Translations under genes and position numbers: made by a program | Assembly (NCBI GenBank): GCA_963580245.1 | Contig: CAUZJO010000017.1 | Span: forward strand, 1 to 41,771 | Length of the DNA: 41,771 nucleotides | DNA from: CAUZJO01 sp963580245 | Lineage (GTDB): Bacteria; Sumerlaeota; Sumerlaeia; MVZB01 | Reading direction: 5' to 3' | The notes under the pieces: model-generated | Told to the model about the DNA's origin: nothing | Database searches by the model: none | The model's input: only the letters and a program-made list of their open reading frames with translations | Shown here: positions 31,606-40,452 of the stretch, one piece after another | Layout: each line of letters opens with the position of its first letter | Position numbering within the stretch: the stretch's first letter is position 1

Positions 31606-32654
31606 AAAGCTCGCACGAAGTCGGTGTTGGCCTGGTTATAATAATTGGGATCGCCGCTCTAGTGGTCGTCACGCTGTACCTTGGAGAATGGGATCTGTTC
31701 GGCGATCGCGAGACCTATTTCGCGGTCTTCGAACAGGTGCAAAACCTGGAAGTCGGTGCCCCCGTCAAAGTCTCCGGCTTCGAAGTCGGCCAGGTCTCCA
31801 GCATCGAATTTATCAGCGGTGACCATCCGGTGCGGGTCGAAATGCGGATCGAGACTGACGCGGTGCTCTACGAGGATTGCGAGGTACAACTGCTGGTCGC
31901 CGGCGTGATCGGCGACACGACGATCAATATCGACGCGGGCGGCCCGGACGCGGAAGTTCTGGCGCCGGGCGAGCTGATTGTCGGGATGCCCGGCATCGAG
32001 CTGGAAGAGCTGGCCGGCGAGGTCTCCGGCGAGGTCATCAAGACTTCCCAGGAGATCATTCGCGCGCTTGAAGCCGTTAACGTCTACCTGACCGATCCCG
32101 AGATACGAGACAACTCCAAGCAAATCCTCTCCAATCTGGCCCAGGTGACCGCCAAGATGGATCGAACCTTGGAGATCGTGAACCAGAACTTCAACCCGAT
32201 GCTCCAAAAACTGGAACAGAACTCGGACCAGATGTATGAGTTGGTCGCCGAATTGCGCGGGCTGGTTGACCAGGCCAAAGGTGACGTGGCGCGCACCAGC
32301 CAATCCATTGAATCGGCGGCGACTGAATGGGGAAAGTCGGCCAACACGCTGACAAGCGAAATCGACTCGATCCGCGGCGACTTCGACAATCTCGCCGGGA
32401 AGATCGAACGGACGCTCGACTCCACCGACGAGCAACTGAACCAGAGCGGCGCCCAGCTGCGGCTCGCCCTGAACTCATTGAACGAAATGCTGGGCGAAGT
32501 CCGCGCGGGAAAGGGCACGCTGGGCCGGTTGCTGACCGATCCCAGTCCCTTTGAAGAGCTGAGCCAATTGATCAGGGCCCTCAATCAGACCCTCACCGGT
32601 AGCCGCGAGCCCACATTCCCACTGAGCGGGGGCGCGGGGGGCCCCGGTCCGTGA
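31602..32654 (+). CDS. MlaD/MCE-domain protein (lipid transport, membrane-anchored)
   Basis: 350 residues. One N-terminal helix ('VGVGLVIIIGIAALVVVTLYL') anchors it in the inner membrane. The MCE domain is at about 38-115 ('YFAVFEQVQNLEVGAPVKVSG', 'YEDCEVQLLVAGVIGDTTINI'). A long helical, coiled region with repeated Gln/Glu/Asn follows to the end ('AKMDRTLEIVNQNFNPMLQKL'), like the tunnel-forming helices of MCE proteins. MlaD-type proteins bind phospholipids with an MlaE/MlaF ABC pair; none is adjacent, so a distant partner is implied. Overlaps the tsaB stop (ATGA) and the glycosyltransferase start (GTGA). Confidence 0.9.
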   Translation: MKSSHEVGVGLVIIIGIAALVVVTLYLGEWDLFGDRETYFAVFEQVQNLEVGAPVKVSGFEVGQVSSIEFISGDHPVRVEMRIETDAVLYEDCEVQLLVAGVIGDTTINIDAGGPDAEVLAPGELIVGMPGIELEELAGEVSGEVIKTSQEIIRALEAVNVYLTDPEIRDNSKQILSNLAQVTAKMDRTLEIVNQNFNPMLQKLEQNSDQMYELVAELRGLVDQAKGDVARTSQSIESAATEWGKSANTLTSEIDSIRGDFDNLAGKIERTLDSTDEQLNQSGAQLRLALNSLNEMLGEVRAGKGTLGRLLTDPSPFEELSQLIRALNQTLTGSREPTFPLSGGAGGPGP

Positions 32655-34231
32655 TCGGCCTCAAGAAGAAATTGAAAGCCCCGCTGATCATCTTCGCGGT
32701 GACGCTGGTCGCTTACACCCTGACCACCGGCGGGCACCTCTATTCCCCCGACGAAGAGGTGCTGTTCCGTACAACCGAAGCCCTGGCTTCGGGTCGGGGG
32801 CTGGCTATCGAACCGTATGTTCAGGGCTTCGCCACCCGCCCCGGCGTCCGGCCCCGCGCGGACGGGCGGGAGTACCAACAATACGGCGTCGGTCAGCCCC
32901 TGTTAGCCGTCCCGCTGGTTTGGATCGGGGAGGGCCTCTCCAGGTTCGGCACCCGCTTTGAATGGCGGCGGATTTACGGCGATCATCCTTACGCGCCGCA
33001 TCGAACCAGCGGGAAGTCCACGGCGCGGGCCTATGCGACGCGCTGGGCCGTTTCGTGGTTCAATGTCCTCGTCGGGGCCGGGTTGGTGCTGCTGGTTTAC
33101 GGGCTGTGTCTGGAGATCACGCGTGACCGGACCGCGTCGAAGACAGCAGCTCTGCTCTACGCGCTGGGATCGTTGGCTTGGCCGCACAGCCGCCCGTTCT
33201 TTACCGAATCGTGCGCCGCGCTGATGATCGTGTTGGCGTGGTGGGCACTGTTACGCGCCTTGCGCGGTCGGATGACGGCGTGGTGCTTCATCGCGGGGAT
33301 GGCCGCCGGCTACGCGGTTTTGGTGCGCAACGATTCGCTGTTCGCCTATCCAGGGTTGGCGCTGTTGCTGCTGGGTCCGATCGTGAAGGCCTGCCGGTCG
33401 GGAGGGCGCCCAGTCTGGCCCGCCTGGGTGGCCTTTGGGGTCCCGGTCGCCGCGGCCGGGGTGTTCTTGCTCGCGCTGAACACGGTCCTGTTCGGAGGGC
33501 CGTTCGCGAGCGGATACTCGGACCAACCCGAAGGCGTGCGGTTTTCAACGCCGATCATGGCAGGCCTATTCGGGTTCCTGTTCAGCGTTGGCAAGGGGAT
33601 GTTCTTCTTTTCGCCGGCGCTGGCGTTGAGCTTCCTGGGTTGGCGGCCGTTGGGGCTGCTGGGTCGTGAACATGTCAAGGGCCTGCTTTGGGCGTTGGCG
33701 CTCACGATCGCCGTGCCCCTGCTCATCCATGCCAAGTGGCAGAACTGGGCGGGGGGCTGGTGCTGGGGTCCGCGCCATATCTTCCTGATCCATCCTTTCC
33801 TTGCGGTCCCCATCGCGGCCTGGCTGGCCCGCCCTTGGGGACGCGCGACGCGGATAACGCTCGCCGTCTCCTTCGTGGTGGGCGTCGCCATCCAGCTGCT
33901 GGGATCCTCCCAAGACTTCATCCGGTTCCATAACCGGTTTTTCCGCGCGCCCGGCTCGATGGAAGCGTTTCATATTCGTTATGATGATGCCGACCAGGCG
34001 TTCTGGAGTCAGTACTATAGCAACTCATTCCGCCGCGAGCCCGCCCCTGACGCCCCTTTCAACCCGTTGCCAATCCTGATCCCACCGGCGCCGATCCAGG
34101 ATTCACTCTACGTTCCCCAGCGCAGCGTTTGGACGGGTTATCCGAGGATGCTGAAGGATGGTGAGATCGACAATTTCTGGATACGCTTTCTCGCCCGGTA
34201 CCGCCCGGCCGCGCCTGGGATCCCGCCATGA
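32651..34231 (+). CDS. Polytopic membrane protein, glycosyltransferase-like
   Basis: 526 residues from GTG 32651, overlapping the MCE stop by 4 bp. The first helix is followed by 'TGGHLYSPDEEVLFRTTEAL', with an acidic pair ('SPDEE') in the first loop as in GT39/ArnT-class enzymes. About ten more hydrophobic segments follow, and then a soluble C-terminal tail with 'RFHNRFFRAPGSMEAFHIRYD'. The likely job is sugar transfer from a polyprenyl carrier to an envelope component. Family-level call only; it differs from the protein at 10608-12410, which has a large N-terminal periplasmic domain. Confidence 0.65.
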   Translation: MIGLKKKLKAPLIIFAVTLVAYTLTTGGHLYSPDEEVLFRTTEALASGRGLAIEPYVQGFATRPGVRPRADGREYQQYGVGQPLLAVPLVWIGEGLSRFGTRFEWRRIYGDHPYAPHRTSGKSTARAYATRWAVSWFNVLVGAGLVLLVYGLCLEITRDRTASKTAALLYALGSLAWPHSRPFFTESCAALMIVLAWWALLRALRGRMTAWCFIAGMAAGYAVLVRNDSLFAYPGLALLLLGPIVKACRSGGRPVWPAWVAFGVPVAAAGVFLLALNTVLFGGPFASGYSDQPEGVRFSTPIMAGLFGFLFSVGKGMFFFSPALALSFLGWRPLGLLGREHVKGLLWALALTIAVPLLIHAKWQNWAGGWCWGPRHIFLIHPFLAVPIAAWLARPWGRATRITLAVSFVVGVAIQLLGSSQDFIRFHNRFFRAPGSMEAFHIRYDDADQAFWSQYYSNSFRREPAPDAPFNPLPILIPPAPIQDSLYVPQRSVWTGYPRMLKDGEIDNFWIRFLARYRPAAPGIPP

Positions 34232-34794
34232 GCACGAGGATCGTCGGTGGTGAGCGGCGCGGCGCGACGCTGCGGACCCCGCGCGGCGAAAAGACTCGCC
34301 CCACCCTGGCCCGGGTCCGCAAATCCCTGTTCACGATCCTGGCGCCCGTGCTGCCCGGTGCCCGCGTTCTGGACGCTTTCGCCGGGTGCGGCGCGCTGGG
34401 CCTGGAGGCGCTCAGCCGCGGCGCGCGTGAGGTGGTCTTCGTCGAGAAGTCCCGCAGCGCCCTCGAAGCCCTGCGAGCCAACATCCTGCACTTGGACTGG
34501 GACGACCGAGCCACGGTGGAGCAGCGCAATGCGCTCAGTTGGTTCCAAGACCCGGGCGGGGAATCGGCGCCATTCGATTTGATCTTCCTCGATCCGCCCT
34601 ACAGCCAGGACCTGATCCATCGCTCGCTTGAGTTGCTCGGCGTCCATCACGAGCAGATGCTCGCGCGGGACGGAATCGTCGTCGCCCAGGCGGGCATTCG
34701 TGATCGAATCGACGAAACGTACGGCCCCCTGATCCAAGTCCGTTCGCGAGTCTACGGTGAAACTCGCATTGCTTTCCACGAGCTCGCGGACTAG
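34228..34794 (+). CDS. rsmD: 16S rRNA (guanine(966)-N(2))-methyltransferase RsmD
   Basis: 188 residues, SAM-dependent. 'RIVGGERRGATLRTPRGEKTRPT' is the RsmD N-terminal motif; the SAM loop is 'VLDAFAGCGALGLEALSRGA'; the catalytic N-methylase motif is 'DLIFLDPPYSQD'. It methylates G966 of 16S rRNA on the assembling 30S subunit. It starts at ATG 34228 in a 4-bp overlap with the glycosyltransferase stop, the last gene of the overlapping run. Normal length. Confidence 0.95.
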   Translation: MSTRIVGGERRGATLRTPRGEKTRPTLARVRKSLFTILAPVLPGARVLDAFAGCGALGLEALSRGAREVVFVEKSRSALEALRANILHLDWDDRATVEQRNALSWFQDPGGESAPFDLIFLDPPYSQDLIHRSLELLGVHHEQMLARDGIVVAQAGIRDRIDETYGPLIQVRSRVYGETRIAFHELAD

Positions 34795-34840
34795 GCTTGG
34801 GTCTTGAGGAAATATCTCACACCGGAGAGCAATCCAGCGG

Positions 34841-36034
34841 ATGCGGTTCGTCGCCATCTTGCTTCTTATCCTGGCCGTTATGTTTGGCGGCCATGCGATC
34901 TATTATCGCGGGAAAACCGATTCGCTCCTCACCAAGACGCTCAATCAACTGCCCGACAATCCCAAGAGCGCCTATCACCAGTTCAAGACCATCATGAAAT
35001 ACAACAATTTCCTCACGATGGGAAAGGTCGATGGCGCCCATACGGCGTTTCTTGACCGGTTGGAACGTACGATCATCCGTGAGCTAAAACTCTTCCCGCC
35101 ACCGGCCAGCTCCTTCCAACAGGCCCGCGAAGCCAGTGACGTGCTCGCGACCTACCGCTCGGCGACGGGAAAGGATATCCGCCCCATTCGCGACGGGATC
35201 GTTCAGGCGGCCAAGGACGCCATGCCCGTGGTGCGCGACGGCGGCACGCTGAGTGCCTGGCACGCCATGATAGCGTTCTTCCTCACGCTCGAAGAGCAGA
35301 GCCAAGTGCCGCCGTCCGTCTTCGATAACTTTGAGGCGTGGATGGTAGTAGTCAAAAAAGAGGAGCAGCGCCCCATGGGCCTGCGTGACGCCATCTCCCA
35401 TGCCTCGGGCGCTTTCCAAAATGCATTCGCGTCATTGGGACTCTCGTCCCGGGCTCGGGGCGGTCCATACGTCCTGGAGCTGCCCCACACGCTCTCGGAC
35501 AATCAATTGATCAACGCCGAGAACGAATTCAATTCGGCGTTGGCCGCTCTGATAGCCTTTGAGCGAATGTTCGGGGAGAGCAATCCACGGGAGCTTAACG
35601 GGTTGCGGGCCAAGCTGACCTACAACAAGGGGGTTCTGAAGGCCGCGCATCTGCTCGAACGGGGCGATATGGCGCGGACGATGGGGACCGGCTATGTCGC
35701 GAATATCATCTTGGGCGAGGGTCATCAAGGGGCGCACCTACCCACGGTCTCGCAGATGTACGGGTCGTTCATCAACGGGGCGATCGGAGACTTTGAAACG
35801 GCGATGAGATTCTTCGCCGGCGATGAACTCGATAATCCTGACCTACGCCGCGCCTACAATGCGCTGGCGGCGTGGGGATGGGCCATGTTGGACCAAGCGA
35901 CCGGGCTCGACCCCGGCGAGCACCGGCGGCTCGCCGGACAGTGGGCGAATGGGATCACCCAACCCGCGGCCCGACAAATCATCGAGGCCATGCAATCCAG
36001 CCCCCGCCCCTTGGCTCTCGTCCGGCTTCAGTAA
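34841..36034 (+). CDS. Membrane-anchored protein of unknown function
   Basis: 397 residues. 'MRFVAILLLILAVMFGGHAIYY' is an uncleaved anchor or signal peptide; the rest should be periplasmic and helical. No family is recognised. Helical repeat character is visible in 'EFNSALAALIAFERMFGES', 'LTYNKGVLKAAHLLERGDMA' and 'GAIGDFETAMRFFAGDELDN', suggesting TPR-like solenoid structure with the motif 'AYNALAAWGWAMLDQA'. GGAGAG stands upstream of ATG 34841. It follows rsmD by 46 bp and converges with the M16 peptidase gene, separated by two hairpins. Confidence 0.6.
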   Translation: MRFVAILLLILAVMFGGHAIYYRGKTDSLLTKTLNQLPDNPKSAYHQFKTIMKYNNFLTMGKVDGAHTAFLDRLERTIIRELKLFPPPASSFQQAREASDVLATYRSATGKDIRPIRDGIVQAAKDAMPVVRDGGTLSAWHAMIAFFLTLEEQSQVPPSVFDNFEAWMVVVKKEEQRPMGLRDAISHASGAFQNAFASLGLSSRARGGPYVLELPHTLSDNQLINAENEFNSALAALIAFERMFGESNPRELNGLRAKLTYNKGVLKAAHLLERGDMARTMGTGYVANIILGEGHQGAHLPTVSQMYGSFINGAIGDFETAMRFFAGDELDNPDLRRAYNALAAWGWAMLDQATGLDPGEHRRLAGQWANGITQPAARQIIEAMQSSPRPLALVRLQ

Positions 36035-36060
36035 GACTCATAGGTGCCTCTAAAAATTCA

Positions 36061-36112
36061 GTCCCGGCAGGGACGATTGCTTTCAGCCCGCCGTAGCTTC
36101 AGCGAAGGTGGG
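36061..36112. terminator. Paired hairpins between convergent genes (terminator or REP-like)
   Basis: The first hairpin is 36061-36074, GTCCC-GGCA-GGGAC (5-bp perfect stem). The second is 36087-36092 with 36107-36112 (CCCGCC with GGTGGG, one G-T pair), with an inner GC-TTCA-GC. They fill the 96-bp gap between convergent genes. No clear T-run is present. The second hairpin resembles GC-rich palindromes I have seen repeated in other PVC genomes, so a REP-like origin is possible. Confidence 0.5.
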
Positions 36113-36130
36113 AAACCAAACCGACCAACC

Positions 36131-37678
36131 TCAGCCCGCTTCTTCGCCCTCCGCCGGTACGCGCAACGTCCCGACCGTCAGGTTTGAGTCCTGCAGGAAG
36201 GTGTCGATGAAGCTCATGATCTCGTCGGCCGTAACCGCCTCGAGTTGACGCAGCCGGCGCTCCAGGTAATACGGATCGCCGCCGATCAGGAAGGACGTGG
36301 CTAACTGCTGGGCCAGGCCCAGGTTGGTCTTCAAGGCCCGGATCGCGTCGGCACGCAGGCTCTTCTTGGCGCGCGCCAGCTCATCTTCGCCCAAAGGCTC
36401 CCGTGCCAGTTCGGCGACATCGGAACGGATCGCCGCCTCCAACTCCTCCAGCGTGTGTTCGCCCTGCGGCGTTGCGTAGATCATGAACAGGTTGGGTTCG
36501 TGGTCGCCGGGGCCGGTAAAGGTGTAGATGTCGGCGGCCAGGCGTTCCTCTTTGACGAACTTCTCGAACCACCGCGCGCTACGCCCCCCCGCCAGCACCT
36601 GCATCAACACTTCGGCGGCCACGTCGGCCGGGTCGGGCGCCTGGGGCTTGTGCCAGGCCATGAGTAGCGCCGGCGTGGCGGGCAGCTCCAGGTTGACGCG
36701 CCGCTCGCCGCGCTGGGGCGGTTCGGGGACGATCCGCTGATGGCCGGCCTGCTCGTCGGCAGGCGGGATGCGGCCGAACGTCTCGCGCAGCAGCGCGCGG
36801 GTGGCCTCGACGTCGAAATCGCCGACCAGCACTCCGACGGCGCGGTCCGGCGTGTAGTGCCGCCGGTAGAACTCGTTGGCGAGACTGGCCTTCAGGTTGA
36901 TGATGTCGTCTTCCCAACCGATGACCGGGTAAGCGTAGGGATGGGCCTGGTAGGCCGTGGCCATGGTGATCTCCCATAGTTGGCCGACGGGGCTGTTGTC
37001 ACGCCGCATCCGCCGCTCTTCCATCACGACGTCGCGCTCCTGATAGAACTCGCGCATGACGGGCATCAGCAGCCGGTCGCTCTCCATCCGCGTCCACAGC
37101 GGGAGTCGATTGGCGGGCAGGCTGATGAAGTACGTCGTGGCGTCCGAGGAAGTGGTGGCGTTAAGCTGCGCCCCGCCCTCGCGGTTGTAAATCTCATCGA
37201 ACTCGTCCTTGACGACAAACCGGGCGGCATCCTCCTGGGCCTTTTTCACCTTCTCCTCGAGTGCCGCGAGCTGGGCCTGCATCTCATCGGTGGGGTCGGA
37301 CGCGCGACGCGCCTCGTTGCGGGCGCGGTCGCGCCGCCAGGCCATCTCCTCGACCCGCCGCAGGGCCTCGCTTTCGCCAACGTGATCCTTCGTCCCGATC
37401 TGGCGCGTCCCCTTGAAGGCCATGTGCTCGAACATGTGCGAAACCCCGGTCTGCCCCGGCGTCTCGTCCTTGCCGCCGACGTCGAACCGAATCACCCCCG
37501 AGAAAATCGGCGCCCGGCGGTTGGGGTAGAGCAAAAACGTCATCCCGTTGTCGAGCTCCTCGACGACCAGCGGCCCGAGCAGTTCCCACGACTCTTCCCC
37601 CTCGGCCCATGCCGCGCCGGCAAGGAGATAGATGACGATCACCGAGACCAGGTTTCTCAGCATCCTTCCGTTTCTCAT
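36131..37678 (-). CDS. M16 family zinc metallopeptidase, secreted
   Basis: 515 residues from ATG 37678, whose N-terminus 'MLRNLVSVIVIYLLAGAAWA' is a signal peptide; an in-frame ATG at 37741 adds a polar leader and is rejected. The inverted zinc motif HxxEH is at 81-85 ('SHMFEHMAFKGT'). The third ligand is probably a Glu in 'ERDVVMEERRM', with a helical insert of about 60 residues between ('EMQAQLAALEEKVKKAQED'). The C-terminal inactive half has 'TFGRIPPADEQAGHQRIVP' and 'QVLAGGRSARWFEKFVKE'. Such peptidases degrade peptides in the periplasm. It has no M16 partner gene, and the two halves are in one chain. Confidence 0.9.
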   Translation of the reverse strand: MRNGRMLRNLVSVIVIYLLAGAAWAEGEESWELLGPLVVEELDNGMTFLLYPNRRAPIFSGVIRFDVGGKDETPGQTGVSHMFEHMAFKGTRQIGTKDHVGESEALRRVEEMAWRRDRARNEARRASDPTDEMQAQLAALEEKVKKAQEDAARFVVKDEFDEIYNREGGAQLNATTSSDATTYFISLPANRLPLWTRMESDRLLMPVMREFYQERDVVMEERRMRRDNSPVGQLWEITMATAYQAHPYAYPVIGWEDDIINLKASLANEFYRRHYTPDRAVGVLVGDFDVEATRALLRETFGRIPPADEQAGHQRIVPEPPQRGERRVNLELPATPALLMAWHKPQAPDPADVAAEVLMQVLAGGRSARWFEKFVKEERLAADIYTFTGPGDHEPNLFMIYATPQGEHTLEELEAAIRSDVAELAREPLGEDELARAKKSLRADAIRALKTNLGLAQQLATSFLIGGDPYYLERRLRQLEAVTADEIMSFIDTFLQDSNLTVGTLRVPAEGEEAG

Positions 37679-38021
37679 GTCGCGTTTCCCATCGATCGAT
37701 TGAGTTTGTGATAGGGTGTCTATCAATTCACGTTTACCCATGAGGATTCTCGAATCCCTCGTGCGTCAAGACTAGGTTCCGGTGCCCCTTTTGTCTAACG
37801 CATTCTCAATCCGATACCTCGCCGTATGTGAACCCTACACTCATCACGGTTTGCCGGGCCACAAAGCCTTCGCGCGCCGGCGGCGTCTCGAGTGCGAGAG
37901 CTTTGCTTGACTTCACACGGCCGGCTTGGCCATGATCATTGCGCTTCGCAGCCGATCTTCCATAAACGGATGATCCGAATAATGGGTCACCATCCAAATG
38001 AACTCCTGAAGGTCGTGGAAC
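37679..38021. other. Divergent intergenic region between M16 and ABC permease genes
   Basis: 343 bp. Short frames on both strands are present but have no start, ribosome site or recognisable product. One minus-strand frame reads 'HPFMEDRLRSAMIMAKPAV' before a stop at 37913, vaguely like the tail of an M48-type peptidase, but it also runs antisense through the start of the permease gene. Promoters for both genes should lie here; none was convincing. Confidence 0.4.
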
Positions 38022-38924
38022 GTGATGAATAATTCTAATGAGAAATCATCAGGGGGTGCCCCGTCGTTAACGGCCGCCCCCCGACCCGGTTCCGATATTG
38101 GTTTTATCGGCGTCTTTTGCGGGTTGGGGGCGGTTTATGTTGTTTTGATCGCCGCCATGCTGATCGCCGACGCCGGTTTCGTGACGGCCGAGCATTTCAA
38201 GGACGCCCTGGCCAGCCGCGAGATTCGTTATGCGATAAAGCTCAGCCTAATCTCGTGCACGTTGACGGCGATCTTCTCGCTGTGGATCGCCGTGCCGATC
38301 GGGTATCTATTGTCGCGCTACCGGTTTTGGGGCAAGAACTTCATCGATGCCGTCCTTGATATCCCCATCGTTCTGCCGCCGCTGGTGATCGGTCTCAGCC
38401 TGCTGATCCTGATGCAATCGGGCCTGGGGAAGCTCGCCGAGGATGTTTTTCAGGCCGTCGCCTTCAAATTGTTCCATATCCGCACCGGCATCACGTATAA
38501 GCTGCCGGCGGTGATCCTGGCGCAGTTCATGGTCGCCTGCGCGTTCGCGGTGCGCACGATGCGGGCGACGTTCGACCAGATCAACGCACGCCAGGAGCAA
38601 GTGGCTCTGACGTTGGGGTGCTCGCGGGGGCAGGCGTTTTGGATGGTGATCCTGCCGCAGGCGCGGCGCGGGATGCTGACGGCGGGGACGCTGGCGTGGT
38701 CGCGCGCGCTGGGCGAGTTCGGACCGATTCTGGTCTTCGCCGGCGCCACGCGGATGCACACCGAGGTGCTGCCGACGACGATCTTCCTCGAGCTGTCCAT
38801 CGGCAACATTGAGGCCGCCGTCGCCGTCTCGCTGCTGATGGTGCTGGCGGCGCTGATCGTGTTGATCGTCGTGCGGGTCTTCGGTTATCGTTCGGCGGCG
38901 CTGCACTGGGGCGATCCGACATGA
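38022..38924 (+). CDS. Molybdate/tungstate-type ABC transporter permease (ModB-like)
   Basis: 300 residues, with an unusually polar N-terminal leader (about 25 residues) and then about six membrane helices. 'DIPIVLPPLVIGLSLLILMQS' and the ATPase-contact EAA loop 'EQVALTLGCSRGQAFWMVILP', followed by 'SRALGEFGPILVFAGATRMH' and 'LPTTIFLELSIGN', are the ModB/WtpB/CysT pattern. It would form the membrane channel for molybdate, tungstate or sulfate. Neither a binding protein nor an ATPase gene is adjacent. The stop overlaps the double-GNAT gene by 4 bp, so the two are translationally coupled. The substrate is inferred from family only. Confidence 0.85.
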   Translation: MMNNSNEKSSGGAPSLTAAPRPGSDIGFIGVFCGLGAVYVVLIAAMLIADAGFVTAEHFKDALASREIRYAIKLSLISCTLTAIFSLWIAVPIGYLLSRYRFWGKNFIDAVLDIPIVLPPLVIGLSLLILMQSGLGKLAEDVFQAVAFKLFHIRTGITYKLPAVILAQFMVACAFAVRTMRATFDQINARQEQVALTLGCSRGQAFWMVILPQARRGMLTAGTLAWSRALGEFGPILVFAGATRMHTEVLPTTIFLELSIGNIEAAVAVSLLMVLAALIVLIVVRVFGYRSAALHWGDPT

Positions 38925-39976
38925 CCGACCATGCGCCCAGCTCCGATCACGACCCCGCCGTGAGCGTCCGCAAAGCGACCGCCCACGACCTCGCCGCCGC
39001 GCGGGTTCTCCTCGAGCAGTATCCCTACAAGCGGGAGCAGCAGACGGCCCAGCGGCTCGATCGCGGGCGGTTGCTCGATTTCTTCATGCGAGATCTGGAC
39101 ACCGGTCTGGGGGGACCCGCTTCGCATTGGATCGCGGAGCAGGGCGGTGAGCCGGTCGCCTTGGCCGGCCTCGCCCCCGATCAATGGCACGGCGAGGTTT
39201 ACGGACTCAAAATAGGCCAAGTGCGACCCTGGCTCAACACTGTCAACCCCAAAAGCGGCGCGCCGCTGCTCGATGAGGCGCTGGCCGAAGCTCGCCGGCA
39301 AGATTACCAGCATCTCTCGGTCCGCGTCGACGGCGCCGATTTTCGCAACTTGCACCTGATGGAGGCCCATGGGTTCCGGCTGATCGACGTCTCGCTCAAG
39401 CTGAGCCGCCCGCTGCCGTTGGCGGAGCCAATCGTCGACGAACCGCCGCTAGCGCAAACCAGGGGCCTGCGCGTGGGCATCGCCGAGCCGAGCGACCGTC
39501 AATGGATCCGGGCCCTCGGCTCGCGGACCCACGGCGCGACGCATTACCTCAACGACCCCCACCTCCCACGCGAGAAGACCCGCGAACTCTTCGCCCGCTG
39601 GCTCGACCGTTGCATCGAGCGCCTCGCCTATCGCATTTACACGCTCACGGACGCCGATGGCCGCGGCCTGGGTTTCGCAACCTACCTGTGCAACCAGGAT
39701 TTCGCGAAGGCGCTGGGGCGCGAGCCGCTGATCATGGACTTCATCCTGCTCGACCCGGCGCTGCGCGGCCAAGGCGTCGGCCCATGGTTCATGGAACAGA
39801 CACTGCTGCGAGAATCCGACCAGGGATTCAACTACTGCGAACTCCGCACCTCCGCCCACAATCCCTCGGCCGTGGCGTGTTACGAGAAGCTGGGCTTTTG
39901 TCTTTGCGCGAGCGATTTTGTTCTGAGTATCGGACCGTCCTCGCTATTCAACTCCAAAAGATCACCATCCGCATAA
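38921..39976 (+). CDS. Double GNAT-domain acetyltransferase-like protein
   Basis: 351 residues, cytoplasmic. The first half ('VRKATAHDLAAARVLLEQYPYKR', 'LHLMEAHGFRLIDVSLKL') and the second half ('VGIAEPSDRQWIRALGSRTH', 'LDPALRGQGVGPWFMEQ', 'NPSAVACYEKLGFCLC') are both GNAT folds. The second has the intact acetyl-CoA loop 'LRGQGVGP'; the first lacks a clear one, so it may be structural. The arrangement resembles TDP-fucosamine acetyltransferase-like (WecD/RffC) proteins. The substrate is unknown. ATG overlaps the permease stop, an odd partnership that suggests shared expression with metal oxyanion uptake. Confidence 0.8.
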   Translation: MTDHAPSSDHDPAVSVRKATAHDLAAARVLLEQYPYKREQQTAQRLDRGRLLDFFMRDLDTGLGGPASHWIAEQGGEPVALAGLAPDQWHGEVYGLKIGQVRPWLNTVNPKSGAPLLDEALAEARRQDYQHLSVRVDGADFRNLHLMEAHGFRLIDVSLKLSRPLPLAEPIVDEPPLAQTRGLRVGIAEPSDRQWIRALGSRTHGATHYLNDPHLPREKTRELFARWLDRCIERLAYRIYTLTDADGRGLGFATYLCNQDFAKALGREPLIMDFILLDPALRGQGVGPWFMEQTLLRESDQGFNYCELRTSAHNPSAVACYEKLGFCLCASDFVLSIGPSSLFNSKRSPSA

Positions 39977-40008
39977 TTGAGCCGTGACGTTTTATCCAAC
40001 GCGTTTCT

Positions 40009-40452
40009 CTATCGCGCATTTGGCAAAGCGTCCTCGCGGGGTGAGGGGAGAAGTTGGAGCAGGACCTCCAGGCCGGACTCGCGGCACAGGTCGATGACCT
40101 CGTGGACGCGGCCGTAATCGACCTGCCGGTCGCCGCCGATCATGATCTCCTTGTGACCCCTGGCGGCCAGGTCGAAGAGTTCCAGTTCGAGTTCCTCGCG
40201 CACCATCGTCCGGCCCTTGAAGTGCATCTCGCCCTGGACGTTCAGCGTGATGGTGGGGGGCGGATCGCGAGGGAGGGGTTGGTCGGCGGTTTTCGACTCG
40301 GGCAGGTTGATGTCCATGACGAACGATTCGTTGCGGATCGTCGTGGCGAGGATGAAGAAGAAGATCAGGTTGAAGATGACATCGAGCATCGGGGCCAGGT
40401 TGATGGCCGGTCGGATGCGGCGGCGGCGATGGGCAACGGCGTGGGCCCTCAT
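40009..40452 (-). CDS. exbD: ExbD/TolR-family biopolymer transport protein
   Basis: 147 residues. A basic N-terminus ('RRRRIRPAINLAPMLDVIFN') leads into a single membrane helix with the essential Asp in 'PMLDVIFNLIFFFILATT', then a periplasmic domain ending 'QVDYGRVHEVIDLCRESGLE'. ExbD forms a proton-driven motor with ExbB that energises outer-membrane transport or envelope integrity. It starts in a 4-bp overlap with the ExbB stop. No tonB or tolB is in the window, so ExbD versus TolR cannot be decided. Confidence 0.9.
   Translation of the reverse strand: MRAHAVAHRRRRIRPAINLAPMLDVIFNLIFFFILATTIRNESFVMDINLPESKTADQPLPRDPPPTITLNVQGEMHFKGRTMVREELELELFDLAARGHKEIMIGGDRQVDYGRVHEVIDLCRESGLEVLLQLLPSPREDALPNAR

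Noticed and set aside
37806..38021. Minus-strand frame ending 'EDRLRSAMIMAKPAV' that looks protein-like
   Set aside because: It runs antisense through the start of the permease gene, has no ribosome site, and its likeness to a peptidase tail is weak.
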